Shown: piece after piece, positions 17,863-27,305 of the stretch
How positions within the stretch are numbered: position 1 is the first letter of the stretch
Layout: each line of letters opens with the position of its first letter
NCBI RefSeq assembly: GCF_022829365.1
Contig: NZ_JAKSYJ010000114.1
Span: 62,001 to 126,000 of the forward strand
Length of the DNA stretch: 64,000 nucleotides
Direction: 5' to 3'
Source of the DNA: Methylobacterium sp. J-077
Lineage (GTDB): Bacteria; Pseudomonadota; Alphaproteobacteria; Rhizobiales; Beijerinckiaceae
Program-made: the position numbers and the translations under genes
Notes under the pieces: generated by a model
Seen by the model: the letters and a program-made list of their open reading frames with translations, nothing else
What the model was told of the DNA's origin: nothing
Databases searched by the model: none

Positions 17863-18519
17863 TTGAGCCGCACCAAAGCCCTCGCACGCCCCATACTGGC
17901 CCTCGGTCTGGTCGCCGCCATCGGCGCCGGCCCGGCCACGGCCGACAAGATCAAGAATCCGACCGCGGTCTTCTCCGGCCTCGACAAGATCACCGGCCGC
18001 ATCGTGTCCTTCGAGGTCGCCGTGGACGAGACCGTGCAGTTCGGGTCGCTGCAGATGACCCCGCGGGTCTGCTACACCCGTCCGCCGACCGAGAGCGCCA
18101 AGACCACGGCGTTCCTGGAGGTCGACGAGGTCACCCTCGACAACAAGTATCGCCGGATCTTCACAGGGTGGATGTTCGCGTCGAGCCCGGGCCTGCACGC
18201 GATCGAGCACCCGATCTACGATGTCTGGCTGGTCGACTGCAAAGGCGGCAGCGACGTGATCGCCGAGGCGAAGGAGCAGGAGGACGTGCCGGCGGTGGCT
18301 GCCAAGCCCGAGAAGGCGAAGCGCCCCGGCCGGGATGCGACCAAGACCGCCCAGCAGCTCAACGCCGCGGGCCAGGTCGATGTCGAGGGGCCGCGCGGCG
18401 TGCCGGTGCAGCCGCGCCAGAAACCCTCGCGCAAATTCTTCCCGTCGAACGAGGGCCCGGCCCCGGCCCCGCCGCCCCCGCCGCAACCCCAGAACCTGTT
18501 CGACGCGATCTTCCGCTAG
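17863..18519 (+). CDS. DUF2155 family exported protein
   Basis: Conserved alphaproteobacterial protein of unknown function, 218 residues. The start is taken as TTG at 17863-17865 with AGGGG 8 nt upstream; an earlier TTG at 17794 in frame would add 23 residues. Residues 1-28 are a signal peptide ([18 protein letters not shown]), so the protein is periplasmic. The DUF2155 core covers about residues 45-130, with [23 protein letters not shown] and the [27 protein letters not shown] block; the two cysteines could form a disulfide. The tail is Lys/Pro-rich. Its TAG stop overlaps the TAG stop of aat through a shared CTAG. Confidence 0.85.
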   Translation: MSRTKALARPILALGLVAAIGAGPATADKIKNPTAVFSGLDKITGRIVSFEVAVDETVQFGSLQMTPRVCYTRPPTESAKTTAFLEVDEVTLDNKYRRIFTGWMFASSPGLHAIEHPIYDVWLVDCKGGSDVIAEAKEQEDVPAVAAKPEKAKRPGRDATKTAQQLNAAGQVDVEGPRGVPVQPRQKPSRKFFPSNEGPAPAPPPPPQPQNLFDAIFR

Positions 18520-19196
18520 GTCTCGGCGGCGCCCAGCGCCGCCAGCACCCGCGCGCCCGGCACGGAGCCGTCGCAGGGCCAGACGTTCCAGTCCGCGATC
18601 TCGTCTAGGGCGCTGGCGAGCCTCCGCTTGTAGACGTGCCGCGGAAGCTCTTCGGCGCCGAACTGCGTGAGGTGTTCGGTGACGAACTGGGTGTCGGCGA
18701 GACGGTAGCCGCCGGCGCGCAGGCGGGCCATCAGGTGGACGAGGGCGACCTTCGAGGCGTCGCGCACCTCGTGGAACATGCTCTCGCCGAAGAACGCCGC
18801 CCCCAGCGAGACACCGTAGAGGCCGCCGACAAGGCGCCCCTCCGCGCCCGCATAAACCTCGACCGTGTGGACGTGGCCGATGTCGAACAGCGCGCCGTAG
18901 AGTTCGCGGATGCGGCCGTTGATCCAGGTCTTCTCGCTGTCCCGGCGCGGAGCGGCGCAGCCGCTGATCACCCCGTCGAAATCGGTGTCGCAGCGGACCT
19001 GGAACTGGTCGGACCGCACGGTCCGGGCAAGGCGCCGGGATACCCGGAACCCGTCCAGCGGCAGGACGCCGCGCGCCCGCGGCTCGACCCAGTAGAGGGT
19101 CGGGTCGGTCGCATCCTCGGCCATCGGAAAGATGCCCGCCGCGTAGGCCTTCAGCAGGATCTCGGGTGTGATGTCCACGCGGGTCGGATCGTGCAT
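18516..19196 (-). CDS. aat: Leucyl/phenylalanyl-tRNA--protein transferase
   Basis: Adds Leu or Phe from aminoacyl-tRNA to proteins with N-terminal Lys or Arg, marking them for ClpS/ClpAP degradation. The protein is 226 residues from the ATG at 19194-19196; the open frame runs 21 codons further but the family begins near [19 protein letters not shown] (residues 9-27). Other signatures are [14 protein letters not shown] (35-48) and [22 protein letters not shown] further on, plus [16 protein letters not shown]. It is tail-to-tail with DUF2155 and downstream of accC on the same strand, separated by about 90 bp. Confidence 0.95.
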   Translation of the reverse strand: MHDPTRVDITPEILLKAYAAGIFPMAEDATDPTLYWVEPRARGVLPLDGFRVSRRLARTVRSDQFQVRCDTDFDGVISGCAAPRRDSEKTWINGRIRELYGALFDIGHVHTVEVYAGAEGRLVGGLYGVSLGAAFFGESMFHEVRDASKVALVHLMARLRAGGYRLADTQFVTEHLTQFGAEELPRHVYKRRLASALDEIADWNVWPCDGSVPGARVLAALGAAET

Positions 19197-19284
19197 GAAG
19201 CGAGTGTCGCGCGGCGCCGATCCAAATGCCAGAGCCGGCACCGGACTTGATCGCCGCAAGCGCGAAGCCTGATCCCGCCCGGCC

Positions 19285-20637
19285 TCAGACCTTCATGCCG
19301 CCAGCGTCCAAGAAGTGCTCAAGCCAGTGAATGTCGTAGAGGCCGTTCTGGACGTCCGGGTTGCGGACCAGGGTGCGGAACAGCGGCAGGGTGGTGTCGA
19401 TGCCGTCGATCACGAATTCGTCGAGCGCCCGGCGCAGGCGCATCAGGCACTCGTTGCGGGTGCGGCCGTGGACGATCAGCTTGCCGATCAGCGAGTCGTA
19501 GTGCGGCGGAATCCGGTAGCCCTGGAACGCCGCCGAGTCGACCCGGACGCCGAGGCCACCGGGGGTGTGATAATGGGTGATCTGGCCGGGGGAGGGCCGG
19601 AAGGTCTCGGGATGCTCGGCGTTGATCCGGCACTCGATGGAGTGACCCTCGACCTTGATGTCGGATTGCGAGACCGAGAGCGGGCCGCCCGAGGCGACCT
19701 GGATCTGCTCGATCACCAAGTCGATCCCGGTGATCATCTCGGTGACCGGATGCTCGACCTGGATGCGGGTGTTCATCTCGATGAAGTAGAACTTCCCGTC
19801 CTCGTACAGGAACTCGACGGTGCCGGCGCCGAGATAGCCCAGTTCCTTCATGGCGTTGGCACAGATGCCGCCGATCTCGGCGCGCATCGATTCGTTGAGC
19901 GCCGGCGAGCCGCCTTCCTCCCAGACCTTCTGGTGGCGGCGCTGAAGCGAGCAGTCGCGCTCGGCTAGGTGCACCGCGCCGCCGCGCCCGTCGCCCAGCA
20001 CCTGCACCTCGATGTGCCGGGGCTTCTCCAGGTACTTCTCCAGGTAGACCGCGTCGTCGCCGAAGGCGGCCTTGGCCTCGGACCGGGCCATGCCGATCGC
20101 CTGCTCCAGATCGGCCTCGGTGCGGGCGACCTTCATGCCCCGCCCGCCGCCGCCGGCCGCCGCCTTCACGAGGACGGGGTAACCGATCTCGGCCGCCACG
20201 CGCTTGGCCGCGTCGGCATCCTCGATGCCGCCCTCGGAACCCGGGACGCAGGGGATGCCGAGCTTCACGGCCGTCCGCTTGGCCTCGATCTTGTCGCCCA
20301 TGGTGCGGATATGCTGCGCCTTGGGGCCGATGAAGCCGATCTGGTGATGCGCCAGCACCTCGGCGAAGCGGGCATTCTCAGACAGGAAGCCGTAGCCCGG
20401 ATGCACCGCATCCGCCCCGGTGATCTCGCAGGCCGCGATGATCGACGGGATGTTGAGATAGCTGTCCCGGGCGGCGGGCGGCCCGATGCAGACGCTCTCG
20501 TCGGCGAGCCGGACATGCATGGCATCCGCATCGGCGGTGGAATGGACCGCCACGGTGGCGATCCCGAGTTCCTTCGCCGCCCGCAGGATGCGCAGGGCGA
20601 TCTCGCCGCGGTTCGCGATCAGGATCTTGTCGAACAT
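19285..20637 (-). CDS. accC: Acetyl-CoA carboxylase, biotin carboxylase subunit
   Basis: ATP- and bicarbonate-dependent carboxylation of the biotin on AccB, the first half of malonyl-CoA formation for fatty acid synthesis. The 450 residues match the family length. The N-terminal [19 protein letters not shown] is the start of the biotin carboxylase domain; the ATP-grasp glycine loop GGGGRGMK is at 162-169; the [14 protein letters not shown] active-site stretch lies near residue 290. It is downstream of accB on the same strand but separated by a 256-bp gap, longer than in most alphaproteobacteria, so a separate promoter or processing site is possible. Confidence 0.97.
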   Translation of the reverse strand: MFDKILIANRGEIALRILRAAKELGIATVAVHSTADADAMHVRLADESVCIGPPAARDSYLNIPSIIAACEITGADAVHPGYGFLSENARFAEVLAHHQIGFIGPKAQHIRTMGDKIEAKRTAVKLGIPCVPGSEGGIEDADAAKRVAAEIGYPVLVKAAAGGGGRGMKVARTEADLEQAIGMARSEAKAAFGDDAVYLEKYLEKPRHIEVQVLGDGRGGAVHLAERDCSLQRRHQKVWEEGGSPALNESMRAEIGGICANAMKELGYLGAGTVEFLYEDGKFYFIEMNTRIQVEHPVTEMITGIDLVIEQIQVASGGPLSVSQSDIKVEGHSIECRINAEHPETFRPSPGQITHYHTPGGLGVRVDSAAFQGYRIPPHYDSLIGKLIVHGRTRNECLMRLRRALDEFVIDGIDTTLPLFRTLVRNPDVQNGLYDIHWLEHFLDAGGMKV

Positions 20638-20893
20638 CGAACCCTTAGAACATCGTGGCGACCGGAATGGATCGCGCAGGACGATCTATCCTCTTGTTGC
20701 GCAGCGTTTTCCAGGGCCGAAGCGAAAGCCGGTCCGGCGGAAGACGCCCAAATCCCCCTGCGGCGAGGCGATCACCGCCTCGTCGCGGGACGCGGACCGA
20801 AGCGCGGAGCGGACTCACCGCCCGGCACTTCGCGAAAAACTCCGTCGTCGCATCGTCGTCCGGACGCCGGCCGAAGCCGTCCGGGAGGATGCG

Positions 20894-21367
20894 TCAGGCG
20901 ATGACGAGCAGGGCCTCGCCGAACTCGACCGGCTGGCCGTCCTCGACGAAGATCGCCGTGACCGTGCCGGCCCGGGGGGCCACGATCTCGTTGAAGGTCT
21001 TCATCGCCTCGATGAGGAGCAGCTTGTCGCCGGCCTCGACCTTCGAGCCGACATCGATGAACGCCTTCGCCTCGGGGGAGGGGCGCAGATAGGCGGTTCC
21101 GACCATCGGCGACGGCACCGAGCCGGCTTGCGCGCGGGCGGGCTCGGCCGGGGCGAGGGCACCGGTCGGCGCAGCGGCCGCCGGTGGGGGCGCCACGGCG
21201 GCGATGGGCGCGGGCGCCGCGACCTGGACGCTCACGGGCTCGAGGCGCCGCACGACGCGAATGCGCAGATCGCCCTTCTCGACCTCGATCTCGGACAGGC
21301 CGGTCTCGGTGACGAGGTTGGCGAGTTCGCGCACGAGCTCGGAGTCGATGGGATCGTTCTTGGGCAT
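20894..21367 (-). CDS. accB: Acetyl-CoA carboxylase biotin carboxyl carrier protein
   Basis: Carries biotin between AccC and the carboxyltransferase. The protein has 157 residues from the ATG at 21365-21367, chosen over an earlier in-frame start 19 codons upstream because GAAGAAGG precedes it. Residues 1-40 form the AccC-binding helix, about 45-85 a Pro/Ala-rich swinging linker, and 88-157 the biotinyl domain with Glu-Ala-Met-Lys at 120-123; Lys123 is the biotinylated residue. It is upstream of accC and downstream of the DsbA gene on the same strand. Confidence 0.96.
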   Translation of the reverse strand: MPKNDPIDSELVRELANLVTETGLSEIEVEKGDLRIRVVRRLEPVSVQVAAPAPIAAVAPPPAAAAPTGALAPAEPARAQAGSVPSPMVGTAYLRPSPEAKAFIDVGSKVEAGDKLLLIEAMKTFNEIVAPRAGTVTAIFVEDGQPVEFGEALLVIA

Positions 21368-21526
21368 CCGGCCTTCTTCGTATCGCGCAGCGGCGGTCGG
21401 TTCATCCGGCATGCGCGCTGGCACTCGATCACAGCCTCATGGCTGGCGGCTCTTAGACGAAGGCGGCCCGCCGCGACAAGGCCGCGCAGTCCGCCATCCG
21501 CCGGTGGGTTGGTCCGGCCCGACGCC

Positions 21527-22324
21527 TCAGCAGGAGGCGTGGCCGCATTGGCGCACATCCGCGATAGTCTTGCGGATCGGATCGACGCCGACGGCGCCGG
21601 GAATCACCTCGTCGCCGACGATGAAGGCCGGGGTGCCCGAGAGGCCGAGCCGGTCGCCGAGCCCGCGATTCTCGCTGAGCGCGGCCTTCACCTCGGGGGA
21701 CGCCATGTCCTTCTGTAGCTTGGTCGTGTCGACGCCGAGGTCCTTGGCGACCTGGATGGCGCGGGCGCCGTTCACCCGGCCCTTGGTCTCGAGCAGTTTC
21801 TGGTGGAACTCGAACAGCTTGTCGCCCTTGAGCTGCTGGCGCACCGCGACCGCGACCTGGCTCGCCTCAAGCGATTCCGGGCCCAGAACCGGGAAGTCCT
21901 TGATCACCACGCGCAACTTCGGGTCGGTCTTGATCAGGGTCTGCACGTCGCCCAGGGCCTTGCGGCAATAGCCGCAATTGTAGTCGAAGAACTCGACCAG
22001 CGTGACGTCGCCCGTCGGGTTGCCGGCGACCACGTCGTGCGGGCCGTTGATGAGGGCCTCTCGGGCCTCCTTGAGGGCCGCACTTTGGGCGAGGCGCTGC
22101 GTCTCCGCCTGCTGCTTCTCGGCCTCGGCCAGAGCCTCCTGCAGCACCTCCGGATGCTTGATCAGGTAGTCCTTGACGATCGCCTCGATGCCGGCGCGCT
22201 GCGCGTCCGTGAACGGGGCGGCGGCCGTGGGCCCGGCGGATTGCGTGGCGTCCTGCGCCGAGGCCGGGACGGCGGCGAGACCGAGCGCCAGGGCCAGCGC
22301 GGGCAGGGTGCGGTTGAAGAGCAT
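21527..22324 (-). CDS. DsbA family periplasmic thiol oxidoreductase (Com1-like)
   Basis: Exported thioredoxin-fold protein of 265 residues. Residues 1-23 are a signal peptide ending VPASAQ. Residues 40-90 form an N-terminal helical, Glu/Gln-rich region with the IVKDYLIKHPEVLQEAL motif of Com1/ScsC-type DsbA proteins, which often mediates oligomerisation. The active site CGYC is at 117-120 and the cis-proline loop GTPAF is near residue 232. The start is the ATG at 22322-22324 with GAGGA just upstream; a TTG start 7 codons earlier is less likely. It is probably a disulfide isomerase or oxidase for envelope proteins. It precedes accB by 159 bp. Confidence 0.9.
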   Translation of the reverse strand: MLFNRTLPALALALGLAAVPASAQDATQSAGPTAAAPFTDAQRAGIEAIVKDYLIKHPEVLQEALAEAEKQQAETQRLAQSAALKEAREALINGPHDVVAGNPTGDVTLVEFFDYNCGYCRKALGDVQTLIKTDPKLRVVIKDFPVLGPESLEASQVAVAVRQQLKGDKLFEFHQKLLETKGRVNGARAIQVAKDLGVDTTKLQKDMASPEVKAALSENRGLGDRLGLSGTPAFIVGDEVIPGAVGVDPIRKTIADVRQCGHASC

Positions 22325-22459
22325 GGATCCTCGCTTGCGCGGCAAGCCGGCCCGCGCGTGGCGCGAGCGGTAGAGGCTGGGTTAGGCGTTTTCGCGGCGC
22401 CGGGTCAAATCACGTCCCCGGCTCGCGGATTCCGCCCGCCGCGCGTAACCCGGTTCGTC

Positions 22460-23119
22460 ATGCCCAAGCTGTTCCGCGCCTTCTGGCTGCGTCCGCACCT
22501 GCTCTGCGCGATCATGGTGGCGATCCTCGCCGCCCTGCTGGCGCCGGGCCTCGATCCGGGGATGCGCCTGCTCACCGGCTGGTGCGCCGGCGTGATCGTC
22601 CACGCCGTCCTGATCGTGCGGCGGGCGACGGGACAGACCCGGGACGCCATGCGCCGCGAGGCCGCCCGGCTCGACGACAGCGCCGGGGTGATCACCGTCT
22701 TCGCCCTGCTCGCAGCCGCGGCGAGCCTCGGCTCGGTGGCGGTGCTGGTGGTCGGCGGCCGCATCGCCGGAACCGGCGAGCGCTTCGCCCTGGCGCTCGC
22801 CGGAACGAGCCTGCTCTGCACCTGGGTGTTCGTGCAGATGATCTTCACGGTGCATTACGCCCACGTCTATTATGGCGCGGAGGACGAGGCCGGCGCCGAG
22901 CGCGGCGGCCTCGATTTCCATGGCGAGACCGAGCCGGATTTCTGGGACTTCTTGTACTTCACCGTGACGATCGGTGCGGCGGCGGCGACCTCGGACACCA
23001 ACCTCACCAGCAGGCGGATGCGGCGGATCGCGACGGTACAGACCATCGGAGCCTACCTGTTCAACACCGGCATCCTGGCACTCGTGGTCAACATGGCCGC
23101 CGGCCTCGCGCCGCACTGA
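22460..23119 (+). CDS. DUF1345 family membrane protein
   Basis: Inner-membrane protein of 219 residues. Four or five hydrophobic segments are visible, at about 12-32, 35-55, 80-105, 115-135 and 195-215. Family features are the FVQMIFTVHYAHVYY block in the middle and the DFLYFTVTIGAAAATSDTN stretch, which resembles an ion-channel pore loop. The start is the ATG at 22460, in frame with a longer open frame that begins upstream inside the antisense of the DsbA gene. DUF1345 has no established function. Its neighbours do not suggest one. Confidence 0.87.
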   Translation: MPKLFRAFWLRPHLLCAIMVAILAALLAPGLDPGMRLLTGWCAGVIVHAVLIVRRATGQTRDAMRREAARLDDSAGVITVFALLAAAASLGSVAVLVVGGRIAGTGERFALALAGTSLLCTWVFVQMIFTVHYAHVYYGAEDEAGAERGGLDFHGETEPDFWDFLYFTVTIGAAAATSDTNLTSRRMRRIATVQTIGAYLFNTGILALVVNMAAGLAPH

Positions 23120-23195
23120 GGCCGGTTGAGGCCGGGGCCGCCAGGGTCTAACCCCGGCGCTCCGCCGACTCGCCCTCGCGCCCCGTTAGGACCGC

Positions 23196-24350
23196 ATGAT
23201 CTCGATCTCCCGGCGGGCCGCCGCCGTCCAGCCGTTCCTCGCCATGGACGTCATGGCCGCCGCCGCCGCCAAGGCCCGGCGCGGCGACGACGTGGTGCGC
23301 ATGGAGGTCGGCCAGCCCTCGGCGCCCGCACCTCGCGCGGTGATCGCGGCGGCGCAGGCGGCCCTCGCCACCGGCCGCGTGCCCTATACCGAAGCGCTCG
23401 GCCTGCCGGCCCTGCGCGAGCGCATCGCCCGGGATTACGCCGACCGCTACGGCGTCGCGGTGAGCCCGGAGCGGGTGGTGATCACAACCGGCTCCTCGGC
23501 GGGCTTCGTGCTCGCCTTCATGAGCCTGTTCGATGCCGGCGCCCGGGTGGCGGTGCCGCAGCCCGGCTACCCGGCCTATCGCAGCATCCTGGCGGCACTC
23601 GACCTCATGCCGGCCCCGATGGTGCTGCGCGAAGAGGACCGCTTCGCCCCCACCGCCGCCCTGCTGCGGGAGACTCATGCCCGCGCCCCGGTGGCCGGCG
23701 CCCTGGTGATGAGCCCGGCCAACCCGTCCGGCACGGTGATCACGGAAGACGCGTTGCGCGACCTCTGCGCGGCCACCCGCGCGCTGGGCCTGCCGCTGAT
23801 CTCGGACGAGATCTATCACGGCCTCAGCTACGGCGTGCCGACCGTCACCGCCCTGCGGTTCGATCCCGACGCGGTGGTGATCAACTCGTTCTCGAAATAC
23901 CACTGCATGACCGGATGGCGCGTCGGCTGGATGGTGGTGCCGGAGGTCCTGGTCCGCCCGATCGAGCGGCTGGCGCAGAATCTCTACATCTCGGCGCCGT
24001 ATCTCTCGCAGGTCGGCGCGCTGGCGGCCTTGGACGCATCGGAAGAACTCGACGCGGTGCGCGACGGCTACGCCCGCAACCGGGCGATCCTGCTCGACGC
24101 GCTCCCGGGCCTCGGCCTCGGGCGCGTGCACCCGGCCGACGGCGCCTTCTACCTCTACGCGGACGTGGCAAACCTCACCAACGATGCCACCGGCTTCTGC
24201 CGAAGGATGCTCGACGAGGCCAATGTCGCAGCGACGCCGGGGCTCGATTTCGACCCAGATCTCGGCCACCACCACGTCCGGTTCTCGTTCGCCGGGTCCG
24301 AGGCCGAGTGCCAGGAGGCGGTGGCGCGGCTGCGGACTTGGCTGCGCTGA
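23196..24350 (+). CDS. Pyridoxal phosphate-dependent class I/II aminotransferase
   Basis: Cytoplasmic fold type I aminotransferase of 384 residues, AspC-related. PANPSG at 174-179, SDEIYH at 203-208 (Asp and Tyr contact PLP) and NSFSKYHCMTGWRVGW with the Schiff-base Lys at 234 are all present, and a C-terminal arginine of the VRFSF block near the end would bind the substrate carboxylate. The start is the ATG at 23196. The amino donor and acceptor cannot be assigned. It is adjacent to the gph gene on the opposite strand, 4 bp away tail-to-tail. Confidence 0.92.
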   Translation: MISISRRAAAVQPFLAMDVMAAAAAKARRGDDVVRMEVGQPSAPAPRAVIAAAQAALATGRVPYTEALGLPALRERIARDYADRYGVAVSPERVVITTGSSAGFVLAFMSLFDAGARVAVPQPGYPAYRSILAALDLMPAPMVLREEDRFAPTAALLRETHARAPVAGALVMSPANPSGTVITEDALRDLCAATRALGLPLISDEIYHGLSYGVPTVTALRFDPDAVVINSFSKYHCMTGWRVGWMVVPEVLVRPIERLAQNLYISAPYLSQVGALAALDASEELDAVRDGYARNRAILLDALPGLGLGRVHPADGAFYLYADVANLTNDATGFCRRMLDEANVAATPGLDFDPDLGHHHVRFSFAGSEAECQEAVARLRTWLR

Positions 24351-24354
24351 CGCG

Positions 24355-25053
24355 TCAGGCTGCCTCGACCGGCACCAGGGCGCGGACCGCCTCGGCGAGG
24401 TCCGAAAACTGCTCGATCACCCGGTCGGGCCCGAGCTCGGTCACCGGCACGTCGGTGTAGCCGAAGGTCACCGCCACCACCGGGATTCCGGCGGCCTTGG
24501 CAGTGTCGATGTCGGTGCGGGAATCGCCGACCATCACGGCCCGGGCCGGGTCGCCCCCGGCGCGCTCGATCGTACCGGTGAGGTGGCTCGGATCCGGCTT
24601 GTAGGCCGGGAAGGTGTCGCGCCCGCAGATCGCCGCGAAGCGGTGGCCGATCCCGAGCAGGCGCAGCAGCTCCACCGACTGGCCCTCGAACTTGTTGGTG
24701 CAGACCGCGAGCCGGAAGCCCGCAGCCTCCAGCGTATCGAGTGCCTCGACCACGCCGGGATAGAGGTGCGACGTGTCGGCGAGGTGCTCCCCGTAATGGG
24801 CAATGAACGCCTCGAACAGCCGCTCGTGATCCTCCGGCGAGAGCGCGCGGCCCTCCGCCTCGAAGCCGCGACGGATCAGCGCCTTGGCGCCGGCCCCGAT
24901 CAGGCCGCGGGCCTGGGACAGGGGCAGCTCGGCCAGGCCCTCGCGCTTCATCAGCACGTTGAGGGTGCCGATCAGATCGCCCGCGGTCTCGGCCAGAGTC
25001 CCGTCCAGGTCGAACACGGCGATCGGCGGGCGGGTCGTCGGTTCGGGGGGCAT
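24355..25053 (-). CDS. gph: HAD family phosphatase, probable phosphoglycolate phosphatase
   Basis: Hydrolyses 2-phosphoglycolate, a repair product of DNA damage and, in autotrophs, of Rubisco oxygenation. The protein has 232 residues from the ATG at 25051-25053, with AGGAG 8 nt upstream; the frame extends 25 codons further without support. Motif I is FDLDGT with nucleophile Asp15 and Asp17; motif II Thr lies near VCTNK and motif IV is the VGDSRTD loop. Between them is the four-helix cap of subfamily IA. Gph against other HAD phosphatases is a family-level guess. Confidence 0.83.
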   Translation of the reverse strand: MPPEPTTRPPIAVFDLDGTLAETAGDLIGTLNVLMKREGLAELPLSQARGLIGAGAKALIRRGFEAEGRALSPEDHERLFEAFIAHYGEHLADTSHLYPGVVEALDTLEAAGFRLAVCTNKFEGQSVELLRLLGIGHRFAAICGRDTFPAYKPDPSHLTGTIERAGGDPARAVMVGDSRTDIDTAKAAGIPVVAVTFGYTDVPVTELGPDRVIEQFSDLAEAVRALVPVEAA

Positions 25054-25181
25054 CCGGTCGGGCTCCTGTTGGGGTCCGGCCTCGCTAAAGCCGCCCGGTG
25101 CCGCGGGCAAGGCGGCGCGGCGCCCCACACTCGCCCGAAAGCCCAGCGAAAGGCGAAGGGCGACAGCTCCCGGATCCCTTG

Positions 25182-25646
25182 ATGAAACCGTCCCTGCCTA
25201 TCCTCGCCCTCTGCCTCGCGCTGGCCAGCGCGCCGGTCGCGGCGGCCTCGTTCGAGTTCGTGCCCGCGCCGCAGACCGACCTGAACCGGATGTACCGGGT
25301 CGACAAGGTCACCGGAGAGGTGACCTCGTGCCAGTACGGGCTCCAGGAATCGGCCGGCGGCATCGGCCAGACCGTCTGCTTCGGCCCAGGGGAGGGCGCC
25401 GGCGCACAAACGCCGTCGGAATACGGCCTGGTCGCGAGCCGCCACACCCGCGAGGCCGGCGTGTTCCGGGTCAATTACCGCACCGGCGAGATGAGCATCT
25501 GCTTCGTGCTGGTGAAGAAGGAGCAGGTGGTCTGCACTCAGCAGGCCAAGCCCGGCGCCGAGGCGGCCTCGGACGCGCCCCTGACCGGTCCGTCTCCCGG
25601 CCGGGCCGGGGCCAGCGCCACGCCGGCACAGGGCGGCCGCTTTTGA
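25182..25646 (+). CDS. Conserved hypothetical secreted protein with two Cys-pair repeats
   Basis: Small exported protein of 154 residues; I do not recognise a named family. Residues 1-22 are a signal peptide ([19 protein letters not shown]). The mature part has two similar units: [13 protein letters not shown] followed about 18 residues on by C, and [13 protein letters not shown] followed about 14 residues on by C, so each unit looks like a beta hairpin with a cysteine pair that could form a disulfide. The C-terminal 30 residues are low complexity. It is preceded by a GGAT-rich leader and followed by rpiA. The ATG at 25182 is preferred to an upstream in-frame start 28 codons earlier because it begins the signal peptide. 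Confidence 0.75.
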   Translation: MKPSLPILALCLALASAPVAAASFEFVPAPQTDLNRMYRVDKVTGEVTSCQYGLQESAGGIGQTVCFGPGEGAGAQTPSEYGLVASRHTREAGVFRVNYRTGEMSICFVLVKKEQVVCTQQAKPGAEAASDAPLTGPSPGRAGASATPAQGGRF

Positions 25647-25776
25647 AGCTCGCCATCCCGCGGAAGCGTTCCGGTCCGCCCTGCGGCGTGCTAGGGGCCG
25701 CGCGAGTCTCTCAGGAAGCCCGGCTGCATCGCATGCGCGCCCTCTCGATCCCCTTCGCCGACCGGACGGCCCGGCC

Positions 25777-26490
25777 TTGAGCGGGCCGGACCTCCGCCGA
25801 GCCGCGGCCGCCCGCGCCCTCGCGCTGATCGAGCCCGGCATGCGGCTCGGCCTCGGCACCGGCTCGACCGCGGCTTCCTTCGTGGCCCTGCTCGGGGAAC
25901 GGGTCCGCGATGGGCTCGACATCGTCGGCGTGCCGACCTCGGAGGCGACGCGGCTGCAGGCCGAGGGCCTCGGCATCCGCCTCGCGACCCTCGACGAGTT
26001 GCCCGAGCTCGACCTGACGATCGACGGCGCCGACGAGGTCGACGACCAACTGCGCCTGATCAAGGGCGGGGGCGCCGCGCTCCTAAGGGAGAAGATCGTC
26101 GCCTGCGCCAGCCGCCGGATGGTGGTGATTGCCGATGCGGCCAAGCATGTCGTCCGGCTCGGCGCCTTCCCGCTGCCGATCGAGGTGAACCTGTTCGGCC
26201 TCGCCGCCACGCACCGCGCGGTCGAGGCGGCCGTGGCTCGGGTGGGCTGCTCCGGCACGGTCCGACTGCGGGTCGATCCGGCCGGCAAGCCGATCGTCAC
26301 CGATGGCGGCCACCACATCCTCGACGCCCATCTGGGCGCCATCCCCGATCCCGACGCCCTCGGCGCCGCCCTCTGGGCCGTTCCGGGGGTGGTCGAGCAC
26401 GGCCTGTTCCTCGGCATCGCCGACGCCGCGATCCTGGCGGCTGACCAGGGCGGGCAGGCCGAGGTCACCATTCTCGGCAGCTTGGTCTGA
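25777..26490 (+). CDS. rpiA: Ribose-5-phosphate isomerase A
   Basis: Interconverts ribose 5-phosphate and ribulose 5-phosphate in the pentose phosphate pathway. It has 237 residues starting from a TTG at 25777-25779; no closer ATG fits the family N-terminus. GTGST (27-31) binds phosphate, DGADEVD (83-89) contains the catalytic acids, and [11 protein letters not shown] (96-106) carries the active-site Lys. The end of the protein, [15 protein letters not shown], is also conserved. It sits downstream of the Cys-pair secreted protein on the same strand and is followed by DUF2059. Confidence 0.96.
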   Translation: MSGPDLRRAAAARALALIEPGMRLGLGTGSTAASFVALLGERVRDGLDIVGVPTSEATRLQAEGLGIRLATLDELPELDLTIDGADEVDDQLRLIKGGGAALLREKIVACASRRMVVIADAAKHVVRLGAFPLPIEVNLFGLAATHRAVEAAVARVGCSGTVRLRVDPAGKPIVTDGGHHILDAHLGAIPDPDALGAALWAVPGVVEHGLFLGIADAAILAADQGGQAEVTILGSLV

Positions 26491-26520
26491 AGCGCCATAT
26501 TCCTCGCAGGAACGTTCAGC

Positions 26521-27099
26521 ATGTCCCGACGCCTCACCGCCGCGCTCGGCCTCGCGCTTGCCGCGGTCACGATTCTTCCGCACGCGGCCTCGGCCCAGGC
26601 GAACAAGCCCGCCGCCGCCAAGCCTGCACCCGGCAAGCCGGCCGCGCAGCCGAACACCCCGGCCGCCGCGACGCCGACCTTCTCGGCAAGCCACCTCGCC
26701 TTGGCCCGCGAGGTGATGCTCAGCTCCGGCATCGCCCGCTCGTTCGATTCGGTGCTGCCGGCCTTCGCCGACCAGATCCGCAAGCAGGCGGTGACGCGGC
26801 CCGAACTCGCCAAGGATCTCGACGAGGTCTTGACGTCCCTGCAGCCCGAGATGGAGCTGCAGAAGCAGCGCATGATCGACATCGCCGCCCGCACCTACGC
26901 GGCGAAGTTCCCGGAGCCCGAGCTGAAGGAGATCGCGACCTTTTTCCGCTCGCCGGCCGGCAGGCACTACGTCGAGGCGCAGCCGCAGCTCCTCGACGAG
27001 ATGGTGGGGGAGATGCAGGACTGGACGCAGGAAGTGTCCGAATACGTCATGGTCCGGGTACGGGCCGAGATGGGCAAGCGGGGCCATCAGCTGCAGTGA
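26521..27099 (+). CDS. DUF2059 family exported protein
   Basis: Protein of 192 residues. Residues 1-25 form a signal peptide ending HAASAQ. Residues 26-60 are a Lys/Pro/Ala-rich linker. The DUF2059 domain covers about 60-190, a helical fold of unknown function whose signature is FPEPELKEIATFFRSPAGRHY near residue 137. It lies 30 bp after rpiA and is followed by a large palindromic repeat at 27161-27273. Related proteins are often found attached to the outer membrane or periplasmic, but no role is known. Confidence 0.88.
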   Translation: MSRRLTAALGLALAAVTILPHAASAQANKPAAAKPAPGKPAAQPNTPAAATPTFSASHLALAREVMLSSGIARSFDSVLPAFADQIRKQAVTRPELAKDLDEVLTSLQPEMELQKQRMIDIAARTYAAKFPEPELKEIATFFRSPAGRHYVEAQPQLLDEMVGEMQDWTQEVSEYVMVRVRAEMGKRGHQLQ

Positions 27100-27160
27100 G
27101 GGCGCTGTCGTCGGATCGACCGTCGCGCCTCTGATCTCAGCCCGCCCATTCCTACCCTCA

Positions 27161-27273
27161 CCCTCATCCTGAGGTGCCGGAGCGCAGCGAGCCTCGAAGG
27201 AGCCCTCCAGGGATCGCAGAGCCTTCTGGAGGGCTCCTTCGAGGCTCGCTGCGCTCGCACCTCAGGATGAGGG
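27161..27273. repeat. Long palindromic intergenic repeat (REP-like, type A)
   Basis: Bases 27161-27210 and 27226-27273 are near-perfect inverted repeats of about 48-50 bp around a 15-nt loop, an unusually long hairpin. A diverged relative of the same layout occurs at 35486-35585, which argues for a dispersed family. It sits between DUF2059 and the O-antigen ligase gene and may also end transcription of the former. Confidence 0.8.
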
Positions 27274-27305
27274 GGTTGTTTGGATAACGGTTGCCCTGGA
27301 CCCTT

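Noticed and set aside
24972..26894. 640-codon minus-strand frame over rpiA and its neighbours
   Set aside because: Shadow of rpiA, the Cys-pair protein and DUF2059; no family features, and all three sense genes are recognisable or signal-peptide bearing.
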